From positions 9,318 to 73,317 of the forward strand of contig JAWLCW010000027.1 of assembly GCA_041686935.1 (NCBI GenBank): a DNA stretch of 64,000 nt, written 5' to 3'. This stretch comes from Mariniphaga sp041686935 (GTDB lineage: Bacteria; Bacteroidota; Bacteroidia; Bacteroidales; Prolixibacteraceae). Below the pieces are notes generated by a model. That model ran no database searches. It saw nothing but the letters and a program-made list of their open reading frames with translations, and was not told the origin of the DNA. The translations under genes were made by a program, and so were the position numbers. Shown in pieces: positions 35,901-43,847 of the stretch; positions within the stretch are counted from its first letter, which is position 1; each line of letters begins with the position of its first letter.

Positions 35901-36266
35901 CGGATGAATCCAATATGGAACACGGATGTAGCAGGATTAATGATGCGGGAAAACGTCTTTATGATGAATTGGTGGCGCGAAGACAATCCTACCAACGAAT
36001 ATCCTGCCAATCGTAACAATACCAATCCATATCTTGTACGGTTCTATCAAAATTCAAGCTATCTCAGGCTTAACGATGTAACGATTTCTTACAAACTTCC
36101 CGACCGGATGCGTCAATCGATTGGACTGAAGAATCTGGAATTATACGGGAATGTACGGAATGCGTTTACCATTACCAAATGGAAAGGAATGGATCCTGAA
36201 TTGTCCGACCAACGAGGTGTTCCGCTTGATCGTACCTACATGATCGGATTAAAAATCGAGTTATAA
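32997..36266 (+). CDS. SusC/RagA TonB-dependent outer-membrane transporter with STN signalling domain
   Basis: A 1089-residue beta-barrel transporter. A long leader ends MKLTTFLVFATTLMVSASVYSQ. The STN domain (NLKFESIPFGELFQEIEKQT, about residues 48-115) links it to the FecR/sigma pair. A poly-Gln linker of seven to eight residues follows, then a carboxypeptidase-D-like domain (GKITDQSGQPLPGVTVVVKG), the SusC motif EEVVVVGYGTMRKSDLTGS, the plug (DIQSIEVLKDASSAAIYGARGANGVI) and the barrel, ending in aromatic-rich strands. With SusD it imports oligosaccharides or peptides into the periplasm with TonB energy. The substrate is unknown; the operon cargo is a peptidase and a pyruvyl-transferase-fold protein. 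Confidence 0.95.
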   Translation: MKKRKTFLTGEEFLLFRKILRIMKLTTFLVFATTLMVSASVYSQNTRLNLKFESIPFGELFQEIEKQTEFRFAFSNSKLDSKQKIKIDSTDETLENILDKVLPEGITYDIIDRYVVILNAWEKKFIVERQQQQQQQPAVSGKITDQSGQPLPGVTVVVKGSTQGTVTNADGNYSLTNIPENAMLVFSFVGMRTQEIAVGSQSIINITLSEDVRALEEVVVVGYGTMRKSDLTGSIGSVNSEQLEKHGGKVNVLQALQGMLPGLNIQHAASSASNDSYNIIIRGQNSIKASNTPLIILDGVPWDGGLNEIHQGDIQSIEVLKDASSAAIYGARGANGVILITTKKGKEGKPSIRYEGNYGFQQIDNLPPVLSGEEWWDVHTERLGDVYINNWPTIRANHEARKEVDWLDLVTRTGQEQKHNLSLRGGNQNVLYYVSGTYSGVKGIALGDDFKEAVVRTNLTVNITDWLSVGTNSQYTYIDRSGLSPDINNAYRQNPYVNPYADDGTYALRPWPEEVFFDNPLTNLYVLDENYAQRLFSNNFLDIKLPFIKGFSFKLNTGYTAYNARINRFHGNNTLTGIQNDGRSYSSDQWNKNSLMENIFYYQKTMGDHYIHFTGLYSTQRTSSEGRNLSAQQFPSNVLTWYQTNVAGSLTPNTSYRKTSYISQMARLVYSFQSNYLLTATVRRDGYSGFGADNKFGIFPSFALGWNISNEQFMQPIDWISYLKLKFSYGRNGNQAINPYETMAKLQSMPYLGGEFANSTLAGYYPSSLATPSLTWETSETFNAGVDFQLIKSRISGNLDVYRTKSYDLLMDRSISSIHGITSIVQNIGSTQNTGLEIFIRSINVQKSDFFWNTEMSFAHNKNKIVDLYGDKTTEDPSNKWFIGKPIDVNWDYVFDGVWQIGEDNAVQPQAIPGDVKVKDTNKDGEITPDDRDFMGQISPLYRIGLTNTVGYKNFTFSFSLYSPLGATRMNPIWNTDVAGLMMRENVFMMNWWREDNPTNEYPANRNNTNPYLVRFYQNSSYLRLNDVTISYKLPDRMRQSIGLKNLELYGNVRNAFTITKWKGMDPELSDQRGVPLDRTYMIGLKIEL

Positions 36267-36274
36267 ACTTTAAT

Positions 36275-37858
36275 ATGATTAAAAACATGAAAAATCTATT
36301 ATATTTTTGCTTATTCATCTTATTGGCAGGCATGGTCGCCTGTAACGAAGATAAATTCCTGAAAGAAGATGTTCGGGACATATTAACCGCGGATAATTTG
36401 TATGCTACCCCCGATGATTTTGATTACGGACTAAATGCCCTATATGCCATGGTACGGTTGGAAAGAAATACCTATAAGGGTGGAACCGGAACCATCAGAG
36501 GTATTTTTACAGTTGCTGGTTCCGATGCCATTTATATGCCATTATTCGCAGCACGCGATTATTGTTTTACCTATTGGGGAGAATACATGAATTCAACCGT
36601 AGTCAGTATTGAAGATTTTTGGGAACTGATGTACCAGGTCATCAATTCAGCCAATACCATAATCGAAAGAGCCGATAGAAATGAAGTCGGATGGAGCTCG
36701 AATGACGCTAAAAACGAAGTAGTAGCTCAGGCTAAGTGCATCAGGGCATGGGCTTATCGCCACCTGACATATTGTTGGGGTGATGTGCCGCTTACATTGA
36801 GCGAATCATCGGGCAACAACATCAAATTAGACTGGACCCGGACGCCCAAGCAGGAGGTTTGGGCTGTAATGGAAGAGGATTGGAAGTTTGCAGCGCAATA
36901 TCTTCCGGATATACATAAACTGCCGGGACGTTTGAATAAGTCGGTAGCCCAACATTATCTGGCAGAACTGTATTTAGCCATGGGGAATCCCCAACAAGCA
37001 GAAACGGCGGCGTTAGCCGTAACCAACAATCCAAATTTTAAACTGATTACCGAAATGTATGGAGTAAATGCTAATGAACCGGGTGTACCGTTTATGTGTC
37101 AATTTAAGAATGGCAACGTTTTTTACAATCAGGGAAATACGGAAGTTCTTTGGGAATTTCCGTACGAGAAGAACGTTATTGGTGGCGGCGGCAATACGAT
37201 GAGAAGATGTTATTTAACTCGTTATGAAAGGATACCTAATACCACCAATGCGATGGCACAATTTGGACGCGGTTCGTACTTCATGTCGCCAACGGATTTC
37301 GCCTTCAATTTGTATGAACCGGGAGACGACAGAGCCGGCGAACATGCCATTCACCGATATATTGTCAATGACTTTGGTGATACCATTTTTACCTATCTCC
37401 AGGATACTCCGGACATCCAGGATATTTACAGACCCTCAACGAGAAAATGGGACGATGGTGATCCACAAAACCCTAGTGCAAATGAGGGATACCACGATCA
37501 ACCCTATTTAAGGTTAGCCGAAACATGCCTTTTATTGGCAGAAGCTCAATTTTTGCTTGGAAAATCGGATGAAGCGGCAGTCACCATCAATAAGTTGCGA
37601 ACCCGATCGAATGCCTCGCCAGTCACAGCTGAACAGGTGAATATTGATTTCATTCTTGATGAACGAATTAGAGAACTTCTAACGGAAGAACATCGAAGAT
37701 ATACCTTGTTGCGATTGAATAAGTTGTTGGAAAGGGCGCAACACAATTATCAATCCGGGCATCTCCTTCAAGAACACAACATTTTGTATCCCTTGCCTCA
37801 ATCGGTTATTGATACCAATCTGGACGAGGAAATGCCGCAGAATCCAAATTATAAATAA
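36275..37858 (+). CDS. SusD/RagB surface nutrient-binding lipoprotein
   Basis: A 527-residue lipoprotein (LFILLAGMVACNEDKFL lipobox) with the SusD layout: N-terminal SusD-like part (FLKEDVRDILTADNLYATPDDFDYGLNALYAMVR), tetratricopeptide-like helices (AKCIRAWAYRHLTYCWGDVPLTL) and a C-terminal RagB domain (YLRLAETCLLLAEAQFLLGKSDEAA, ILDERIRELLTEEHRRY). It caps the SusC barrel as a lid on the outside of the cell. The gene starts 8 bp after susC. A strong terminator follows. Confidence 0.95.
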   Translation: MIKNMKNLLYFCLFILLAGMVACNEDKFLKEDVRDILTADNLYATPDDFDYGLNALYAMVRLERNTYKGGTGTIRGIFTVAGSDAIYMPLFAARDYCFTYWGEYMNSTVVSIEDFWELMYQVINSANTIIERADRNEVGWSSNDAKNEVVAQAKCIRAWAYRHLTYCWGDVPLTLSESSGNNIKLDWTRTPKQEVWAVMEEDWKFAAQYLPDIHKLPGRLNKSVAQHYLAELYLAMGNPQQAETAALAVTNNPNFKLITEMYGVNANEPGVPFMCQFKNGNVFYNQGNTEVLWEFPYEKNVIGGGGNTMRRCYLTRYERIPNTTNAMAQFGRGSYFMSPTDFAFNLYEPGDDRAGEHAIHRYIVNDFGDTIFTYLQDTPDIQDIYRPSTRKWDDGDPQNPSANEGYHDQPYLRLAETCLLLAEAQFLLGKSDEAAVTINKLRTRSNASPVTAEQVNIDFILDERIRELLTEEHRRYTLLRLNKLLERAQHNYQSGHLLQEHNILYPLPQSVIDTNLDEEMPQNPNYK

Positions 37859-37866
37859 TCTAATAG

Positions 37867-37905
37867 CGAGTTAGTTCAAATATTTTGAACTAACTCGTAT
37901 TTTTT
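37867..37905 (+). terminator. Strong intrinsic terminator after SusD
   Basis: CGAGTTAGTTCAAA and TTTGAACTAACTCG form a perfect 14-bp stem with a 3-base loop (37867-37897), followed by TATTTTTTC. It lies 8 bp after the SusD stop and separates SusC/SusD from the M14 peptidase gene, which therefore depends on read-through or its own promoter. Confidence 0.88.
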
Positions 37906-37958
37906 CAAAACAACATCGTTGATTAGCCTTCGGGTTTCTAATTCATAATTTTAAGTAT

Positions 37959-39884
37959 ATGATCTGTAAACGTAATTTATTTATTTTTATAGTTTTAACA
38001 TTATCCATACGTACATTCCTTCATGCTCAAGTGGTAAAGCCTTTAGTAGAAGAAAAATTTCCGGAAAGCGATCCGAAAGCAGAGTTTTATACGGTCAAGG
38101 GATATCGCCACGGTGTTAGTTTCTTCCCTAAAGTAAAATATCCTGAAGTGGAGTATACACCTTCTTCAACGCTTACTTTTGATCAATATCATTCCGCCAA
38201 TGTCGTATATTACTGGATGAAAAAATGGGCGGAACAATATCCGAATCTTATTGATATGTATGAAGTAGGGCACAGTTTCGAAGGACGTCCTATATACCAG
38301 ATAACGCTCACTAACAAAGCAAAGGGAAAAGCGACTGAAAAACCGGCTACTTATTTTGAAGGGGGCATACACAGTGGCGAAGTAACTGCTTGCGAATCAG
38401 TGATGTGGTTGTTGAAATACTTACTTGAAAACTATGGCAGGGATTCGCAAATCACCAAAATTATTGATAAAAATGCCATATATCTGAAGCCCATTGTGCA
38501 TCCTGACGGGCATAATTTATACATGCACACGGCAGTAAGACACAGGGGTTCGGTTCGTCCGTTTGATAATGACGGAGATGGTCTGTTGGATGAAGATGTA
38601 CCCGAAGACCTTACTGGAGATGGGTATATTTTGCAAATGCGTTATAAATCGCCGGACGGAAACTACATTATTGATCCTAGGGATCCCTCCAGACGAGCGA
38701 TGAAAAAGGTAAGCGCTGGGAAAGGTAATTACAAAATAATCCAGGAAGGTATTGATAATGACGGCGATGGTCGTATTAATGAAGATGATATCGGCGGGTT
38801 GGATTTGAACCGTAATCTTGTGGAAAATTGGCGGCCAAGCCGGGAAGCAACAGGCCGAGGATGGACACAGCGGCAAAGCGGTGAATATCCGTTAAGTGAA
38901 CCAGAAGTAAGATCAACCGTTTTGTTCCTGCTGGAAAACCCAAATATCTACATCATAAATTCGATGCACACAAGCGCACCGATGCATATGCATCCTCCTG
39001 CTACAGCACCTTCATCTGCCATGTTTTCCGAAGACAACAAATGGTATACACTGTTCGATGATATTGGTAAAAGTATCACAGGTTATATGTGGGCGGGTAG
39101 TTCTTATGAGGATTTTCATGGAAGTTCCCCCCGGTTTGGAACGGGGAATGATTTCGGGTACTGGTATTACGGGGCTATCTGGTATGGTGATGAAATATGG
39201 AATACAGGCGCTGTCGCTAAAGATTATAACAATGATGGAATGATTGACGAACTTGACCGGTTGATGATGAATGACCTGGAATATAACGGAAAACTGTTTT
39301 TCAATTGGAAACCTTATCAACATCCGCATTTCGGAGAAGTAGAAATAGGCGGATGGAATCCCAAGTTTTTCCTACAAAACCCTCCAACGGATCAACTTGA
39401 AAAATGGGTAAAAAATCAAGCATTGTTCAATTTGGAAATGCTCAAATATTTGCCCGAACTGCAATGGAAAAATATTGATGTAAGAAAATTAAAAGCGTAT
39501 AAGCAAGATTCAGTTGATTATCAGATTAAAATTTCTTACCGAAATGTGGGTAAACTTCCAACAGCCCTGTGTCAAGCCGATTTGGTAAAAATTGTTCGTC
39601 AGGATCAAGTAAGGGTAACGCTTTCAAAATCTGCCGTTGAAGGAGAAAAACCATTGGCGAAAATTTTGCCTGAACCGGTGGTGGTAAAACCGTCTGTGCA
39701 ACAACCTCAACGCGATATCGGAGGCGCTGAAACTATCCGAAATGCCGGATACGCAAATGGAGGAACTGTCAATAGCGTGACTATTACTGTCAGGGTTTAT
39801 GGTAATCAAGAAATTGAAGGTTTTGCTTCTGTAAGTACGACAAGAGCAGGTATTTTACCAAACAAATCATTTATCATCAAATAA
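37959..39884 (+). CDS. Exported M14-family zinc carboxypeptidase-like protein
   Basis: A 641-residue exported protein (leader to about residue 23) with the M14 fold. The zinc motif HxxE is present in FEGGIHSGEVTA (His138, Glu141), the substrate Arg region is GLDLNRNLVENW, and the third zinc His is probably in INSMHTSAPMHMHP. Two acidic loops, DNDGDGLLDED and DNDGDGRINEDD, are inserted between the zinc sites and look like calcium-binding dockerin/thrombospondin-type loops. The C-terminal 150 residues form an extra beta domain. It lies behind SusC/SusD, suggesting that peptide-bearing material such as glycoprotein or peptidoglycan-like fragments is processed. Confidence 0.8.
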   Translation: MICKRNLFIFIVLTLSIRTFLHAQVVKPLVEEKFPESDPKAEFYTVKGYRHGVSFFPKVKYPEVEYTPSSTLTFDQYHSANVVYYWMKKWAEQYPNLIDMYEVGHSFEGRPIYQITLTNKAKGKATEKPATYFEGGIHSGEVTACESVMWLLKYLLENYGRDSQITKIIDKNAIYLKPIVHPDGHNLYMHTAVRHRGSVRPFDNDGDGLLDEDVPEDLTGDGYILQMRYKSPDGNYIIDPRDPSRRAMKKVSAGKGNYKIIQEGIDNDGDGRINEDDIGGLDLNRNLVENWRPSREATGRGWTQRQSGEYPLSEPEVRSTVLFLLENPNIYIINSMHTSAPMHMHPPATAPSSAMFSEDNKWYTLFDDIGKSITGYMWAGSSYEDFHGSSPRFGTGNDFGYWYYGAIWYGDEIWNTGAVAKDYNNDGMIDELDRLMMNDLEYNGKLFFNWKPYQHPHFGEVEIGGWNPKFFLQNPPTDQLEKWVKNQALFNLEMLKYLPELQWKNIDVRKLKAYKQDSVDYQIKISYRNVGKLPTALCQADLVKIVRQDQVRVTLSKSAVEGEKPLAKILPEPVVVKPSVQQPQRDIGGAETIRNAGYANGGTVNSVTITVRVYGNQEIEGFASVSTTRAGILPNKSFIIK

Positions 39885-39903
39885 TTTTAAGATTTCATTT
39901 TAT

Positions 39904-41181
39904 ATGCGACGCAGAAATTTTATAAAACAGGCTGGTCTTTTATCTCTCGGCTCCGCTCTTTTTACACAAATAACTTGTTCGACGGGAAAAAGAGCATCTA
40001 CCATAATGGTTTTGGTCAGAGGAACAAATTTGTATGGCAATATAGGCTCTTTTAGTCACACAGCGGGTTTACTGCATATACTGGAAAATGATTTTCCGAG
40101 ATCAAAAATCTATTTGTGGAAAAAAACCGATAATGACCCGACAGATTCGCTGATCAAAAAGTATTTTCCCAAAGTAGAAATCGTTATTAGTATGAGAGAT
40201 AAAGTTGGCAACGAAAGCCCTGAAGTAAACAGGGCAATTGATTCATCCGACATACTGATTCAAGTATCGGGCGCTGGTGTTGCTACCAACGATCTGCAAT
40301 CGTGGGTCAAAAGAGTGCCTCAAAAACCCTTTGGAATTTTTGGGGTAACCATTGAACATGTTTCCAATTCTTTGGCATCTCTTTTGAATCAAGCCGCATT
40401 TGTTTTCACACGCGAAACTGTATCATTGGAGGTATTACATCAAACCGGAATAGTTTGCAGAAATATCATGTTTACCCCCGACACCACTTTTCGGACAAAT
40501 ATATTCAATGATGAAAAGACAGTCAAATTCATGAAAGATAATGGGTTAGAAAAAGATAAGTTTATCTGTGTCATCCCCAGATTGCGCATAAGTCCTTATT
40601 GGAAAATAAATCCAAGCAATTCCTATTCGACCAAACAAATCGAAGAATATACAGCACTAAACGATCAATGGAAAGAAAACGATCATGCCAAGATGCGCGA
40701 AGCAATCATCGCCTGGATAAGACATACCAAACAAAAAGTCGTGTTGTGTTCGGAAATGATTTATCAGCCGGAATTATATGACGAACTTTTATTCCAACCT
40801 TTGCCTGATGAAATAAAAACATATGTAGTTAAACATGATTATTGGTTTGCTGACGAAGCTATGTCTTTATATTCTCAAGCAAAAGCAATGATAAGTTTTG
40901 AATGTCATTCTCCCATCATGTCGCTTATATGCGGTCGTCCGGCGTTTTATCTACGCCAACCTCAAGACACCGTCAAAGGGCAAATGTTCCGTGATATAGG
41001 GTTATCCAATTGGGTTTTTGAAATAGAGCAAAGCACAGGCAAACAGATTTCAGACAAATTATTGACTGTGTACGAAGAATATGACCATGCATTGAAGCAA
41101 GTTGATGAAGCCATGAATCGAGTGGACAAGTATTACAGAAAGGCAAATGATATAATAAGTAATTTGATAATCAATGGTTAA
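39904..41181 (+). CDS. Exported polysaccharide pyruvyl-transferase-family protein
   Basis: A 425-residue protein with a twin-arginine leader (MRRRNFIKQAGLLSLGSALF) and a possible lipobox Cys (QITCST). The mature part fits the polysaccharide pyruvyl-transferase fold: GTNLYGNIGSFSHTAGLLHIL, DILIQVSGAGVA, FVFTRETVSLEVL, FICVIPRLRISPYW, and the late SFECHSPIMSLICGRPAFYL. Family members normally use cytoplasmic phosphoenolpyruvate to add pyruvate ketals, so an exported version inside a catabolic locus is unexpected. It may act in the opposite sense on pyruvylated sugars or on another phosphorylated donor. It starts 19 bp after the M14 gene. Confidence 0.75.
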   Translation: MRRRNFIKQAGLLSLGSALFTQITCSTGKRASTIMVLVRGTNLYGNIGSFSHTAGLLHILENDFPRSKIYLWKKTDNDPTDSLIKKYFPKVEIVISMRDKVGNESPEVNRAIDSSDILIQVSGAGVATNDLQSWVKRVPQKPFGIFGVTIEHVSNSLASLLNQAAFVFTRETVSLEVLHQTGIVCRNIMFTPDTTFRTNIFNDEKTVKFMKDNGLEKDKFICVIPRLRISPYWKINPSNSYSTKQIEEYTALNDQWKENDHAKMREAIIAWIRHTKQKVVLCSEMIYQPELYDELLFQPLPDEIKTYVVKHDYWFADEAMSLYSQAKAMISFECHSPIMSLICGRPAFYLRQPQDTVKGQMFRDIGLSNWVFEIEQSTGKQISDKLLTVYEEYDHALKQVDEAMNRVDKYYRKANDIISNLIING

Positions 41182-41191
41182 AAATAATATA

Positions 41192-41743
41192 ATGTTAAAA
41201 GGATATTTATGGTTGATTTTCTTTTCCGTTCTTTTGCTGGAAATACAGGCATAACAAAAAATTATACTTAAAGTTAGGGAAAAGATAGAAATATCCATTC
41301 CAAAAAGAGGAGTGTAACTAACTAGTTTCTGCAATTTTGATAATTTATGTTGGCATCGCCCGGAAAAAAATGTCGCCAGTATTATTACATGCGACAGTAT
41401 TTAATCCTGTCATTTCCCGTGTTGTGCCCTTATAAAACCCATTTCCTCTTACCGTTCCTTTGTAATAAACCGTTTTTACAAACCCAGGTTCGTTTATAGT
41501 CTGGTACCTGGTGCATTGAAAGGCTATGATATGCCTGACCTGGCTTCGTCATTGGCACCCGCTAAACTGCTAATCGCAGGAGTGACTAATGCCAATGAAC
41601 AGCCTAGTCTTGAAGAAACTGAAAAAGATTTGGAAGTAATAAAAAATACTTACATTCGCAACAATGTACAAAACCGGTTAGAAATCCAAAAGCCGGAATT
41701 AATAAAAAATCCGGAAACCCTGTTTAGCGAATGGATAAAATAG
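41192..41743 (+). pseudogene. Decayed exported alpha/beta-hydrolase (esterase-like)
   Basis: An ATG at 41192 starts an intact signal peptide (MLKGYLWLIFFSVLLLEIQA) that runs straight into TAA. Most of the catalytic region is missing. From about 41370 homologous reading resumes: MSPVLLHATVFNPVISRVVP, then a frameshift near 41433, then SSYRSFVINRFYKP and VYSLVPGALKGYDMPDLASS, ending at 41743. The pattern is that of a Bacteroidota acetylesterase/peptidase-type alpha/beta-hydrolase C-terminus. A 75-codon open frame at 41516-41743 is only the remnant's last part. The gene is dead through deletion and frameshift. Confidence 0.7.
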
Positions 41744-41764
41744 AAACTTAAAAATTCAACATCT

Positions 41765-42288
41765 ATGAAACGTCGTAATTTTATTTCCATTTCTGCCGAG
41801 GCTGAGGCCGGCACTTCACCGTTCTCCAATCCGGCAGAAGCTGCTGTTGCAGGAAACACAAAGAAAAAGCTTATTTTGCTTGGCACAGGCATCCGTGATG
41901 CCAGTTTCTGGGGAAACGATTTGTGGACAATTACAGTGATTTGGTCGAGTTTGACAGGCTTTGCGATATTAATCCCGGAAGTTTGGATTTGACCAAAAAA
42001 ATATGGAGATGGATTGTCCGATTTATACCAATTTTGAACATACGATGGACTCCTACCGCCATGAGTTCATTATCAAAAGTATGGAACTTTGGGGTGGATG
42101 TGTTGACAGAAAAGCCTATAACAACAGATGAAATAAAATTGCAGGCTATTCTCAATGACGAAAATGCTTGGAATAATGTACGCCGCATTATTAAGATTGA
42201 AAAAACAATAGGAAAAGGATTTATATTTAGTAGAGCCTGCTCAATTGTTTCGATGGTATCAGCTGAACGTTTATTAATATTATCCTAA
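41765..42288 (+). pseudogene. Decayed Gfo/Idh/MocA-family oxidoreductase
   Basis: It starts with a twin-arginine-like leader (MKRRNFISISAEAEAG) and the NAD-binding KKKLILLGTGIRDASFWGND. The frame then shifts near 41927 to NYSDLVEFDRLCDINPGSLDL, shifts again near 42000 to NMEMDCPIYTNFEHTM and HEFIIKSMEL, and back near 42090 to GVDVLTEKPITTDE. All three frames are needed to rebuild one oxidoreductase N-terminal domain, and the C-terminal domain is missing. The open frames at 41765-41992 and 41923-42288 are parts of this wreck, not separate genes. Confidence 0.85.
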
Positions 42289-42382
42289 ATAGTTGAAAAA
42301 TATGGACAATACTAACGAAATATTCAAAAAATTCTCAGGATGTAATTACAATTTTTTGATTGTCTGCTAATAATTAAATCAT

Positions 42383-43804
42383 ATGGAAAATAAAGAAAAA
42401 CAGCCCACTGCCACCCGAAGAAAGTTTATCAAAGCAGCCGCAGTTGCCAGTGCGGGTTTTATGATTCTACCTCGGTGCACTTTAGGTGGTAAGGGATTTG
42501 TTCCACCTAGTGATAAGCTTAATATCGGGCTTGTTGGAGCAGGTGATATATCAATGCATCACCTAAATGAGGTTTTTAAATATGACGATGTCCAGGTAAT
42601 AAGTGTTGCAGATCCTTCCAACTATTGGGATAATAAAATTTTAAACAGGCAGGAAAGTGGCAGGGGGCCAAGGAAGAAATTAATAGAGAATCACTATTCT
42701 CAAAAAACACCCAATTACAGAATAACAGAATATGAAGATTTCCGGCTAATGTTGGAAAAGAACCCGGCAATTGATGCGGTTATATGCTGTACTTCTGATA
42801 ATACACATGCTTATATATCTATCCTTTCGATGAGGGCAGGTAAACATGTTTATTGTCAAAAGCCATTGACACATAATATCTGGGAAGCACGAAAAGTACG
42901 TGAAGTCTCCCGGGAGACGGGTTTGGTTACCCAGATGGGTAACCAGTTACATGCACTTGACACTATCCGGGAAACGGTTGAATATCTTCGTTCCGGGGTT
43001 ATAGGTACGGTCCATGAAGCTTATTCATGGGTTGGGGCAACAAGATACTTGAAAGGGATTTCAGGTTATCCTACCGAAAAGATGAAAGTCCCCAGGGGTC
43101 TTAACTGGGATGTATGGCTTGGCCCCACTAGGTTCCGGCCCTACCATAGTGCATATACTCCTTTTACCTGGCGTGATTTCTGGGATTTTGGCAATGGGGC
43201 ATTGGGTGATTTCGGATGCCATGATATGGATGCGGCCACCTGGGCATTCGATCTTGAGTGTCCCGAAAGTGTACAGGTATTTCCTGCTGGCAACAGAGGA
43301 AGCAATGAAGTTACGCCATACGGGGAAATAGGTTATTATTATTTTGCAGAAAAGGAAAATCGTCCCCCATTAAAATTGACTTGGTTGTCAGGGAGTCTTC
43401 TGCCTGAACACCCAACAGTTTTGCCCCGTGATGTCAGGTTAAAATCAAGAGGAGCCATGTTTATTGGAGAAAAAGGGGTTATTCTTACCAATGGAGGAGC
43501 AGTTAGCCCTCCTGAGATATTTCCGGAAAGCTTACGTAAATCTTTTACCCCGCCCCCACAGTCCATCCCCCGTTCCAAAGGGCATCATCGCGAATGGTTT
43601 GATGCAATAAAAGGTGGGGCATCACCAATGTCAAACTTTGAATATGCTTCCAGACTCACCGAGATAACCCTATTAGGAGTATTATCATTACGGATGGGTG
43701 GCGAGAAAATTTATTGGGATAGTGAAAACATGAAAGCAATTGGTTTGCCGGAAGCTGATCAAATTATACGGGAACCTGTAAGAACTGGTTGGGAAATGAG
43801 TTAA
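42383..43804 (+). CDS. Twin-arginine-exported Gfo/Idh/MocA-family oxidoreductase
   Basis: A 473-residue protein with a twin-arginine leader (TATRRKFIKAAAVASAGFMI). The Rossmann motif is LNIGLVGAGDISMHHLNE, and KHVYCQKPLTHNIWEA holds the catalytic-Lys region. The C-terminal domain has WRDFWDFGNGALGDFGCHDMDAATWAF. Export with a bound cofactor is common for this subgroup in Bacteroidota, including GH109-type enzymes that hydrolyse glycosides by NAD-dependent redox chemistry. It begins an apparent amino-sugar module. Whether it is an oxidoreductase or a glycosidase is open. Confidence 0.85.
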   Translation: MENKEKQPTATRRKFIKAAAVASAGFMILPRCTLGGKGFVPPSDKLNIGLVGAGDISMHHLNEVFKYDDVQVISVADPSNYWDNKILNRQESGRGPRKKLIENHYSQKTPNYRITEYEDFRLMLEKNPAIDAVICCTSDNTHAYISILSMRAGKHVYCQKPLTHNIWEARKVREVSRETGLVTQMGNQLHALDTIRETVEYLRSGVIGTVHEAYSWVGATRYLKGISGYPTEKMKVPRGLNWDVWLGPTRFRPYHSAYTPFTWRDFWDFGNGALGDFGCHDMDAATWAFDLECPESVQVFPAGNRGSNEVTPYGEIGYYYFAEKENRPPLKLTWLSGSLLPEHPTVLPRDVRLKSRGAMFIGEKGVILTNGGAVSPPEIFPESLRKSFTPPPQSIPRSKGHHREWFDAIKGGASPMSNFEYASRLTEITLLGVLSLRMGGEKIYWDSENMKAIGLPEADQIIREPVRTGWEMS

Positions 43805-43847
43805 TCAAATCTGTTTTTTAAAGAAAAATTTATAAATTTATCACATT

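Noticed and set aside
41516..42288. Three small open frames as possible novel genes
   Set aside because: They rebuild, across frames, the ends of an esterase and an oxidoreductase with known family motifs, so they are pseudogene pieces.
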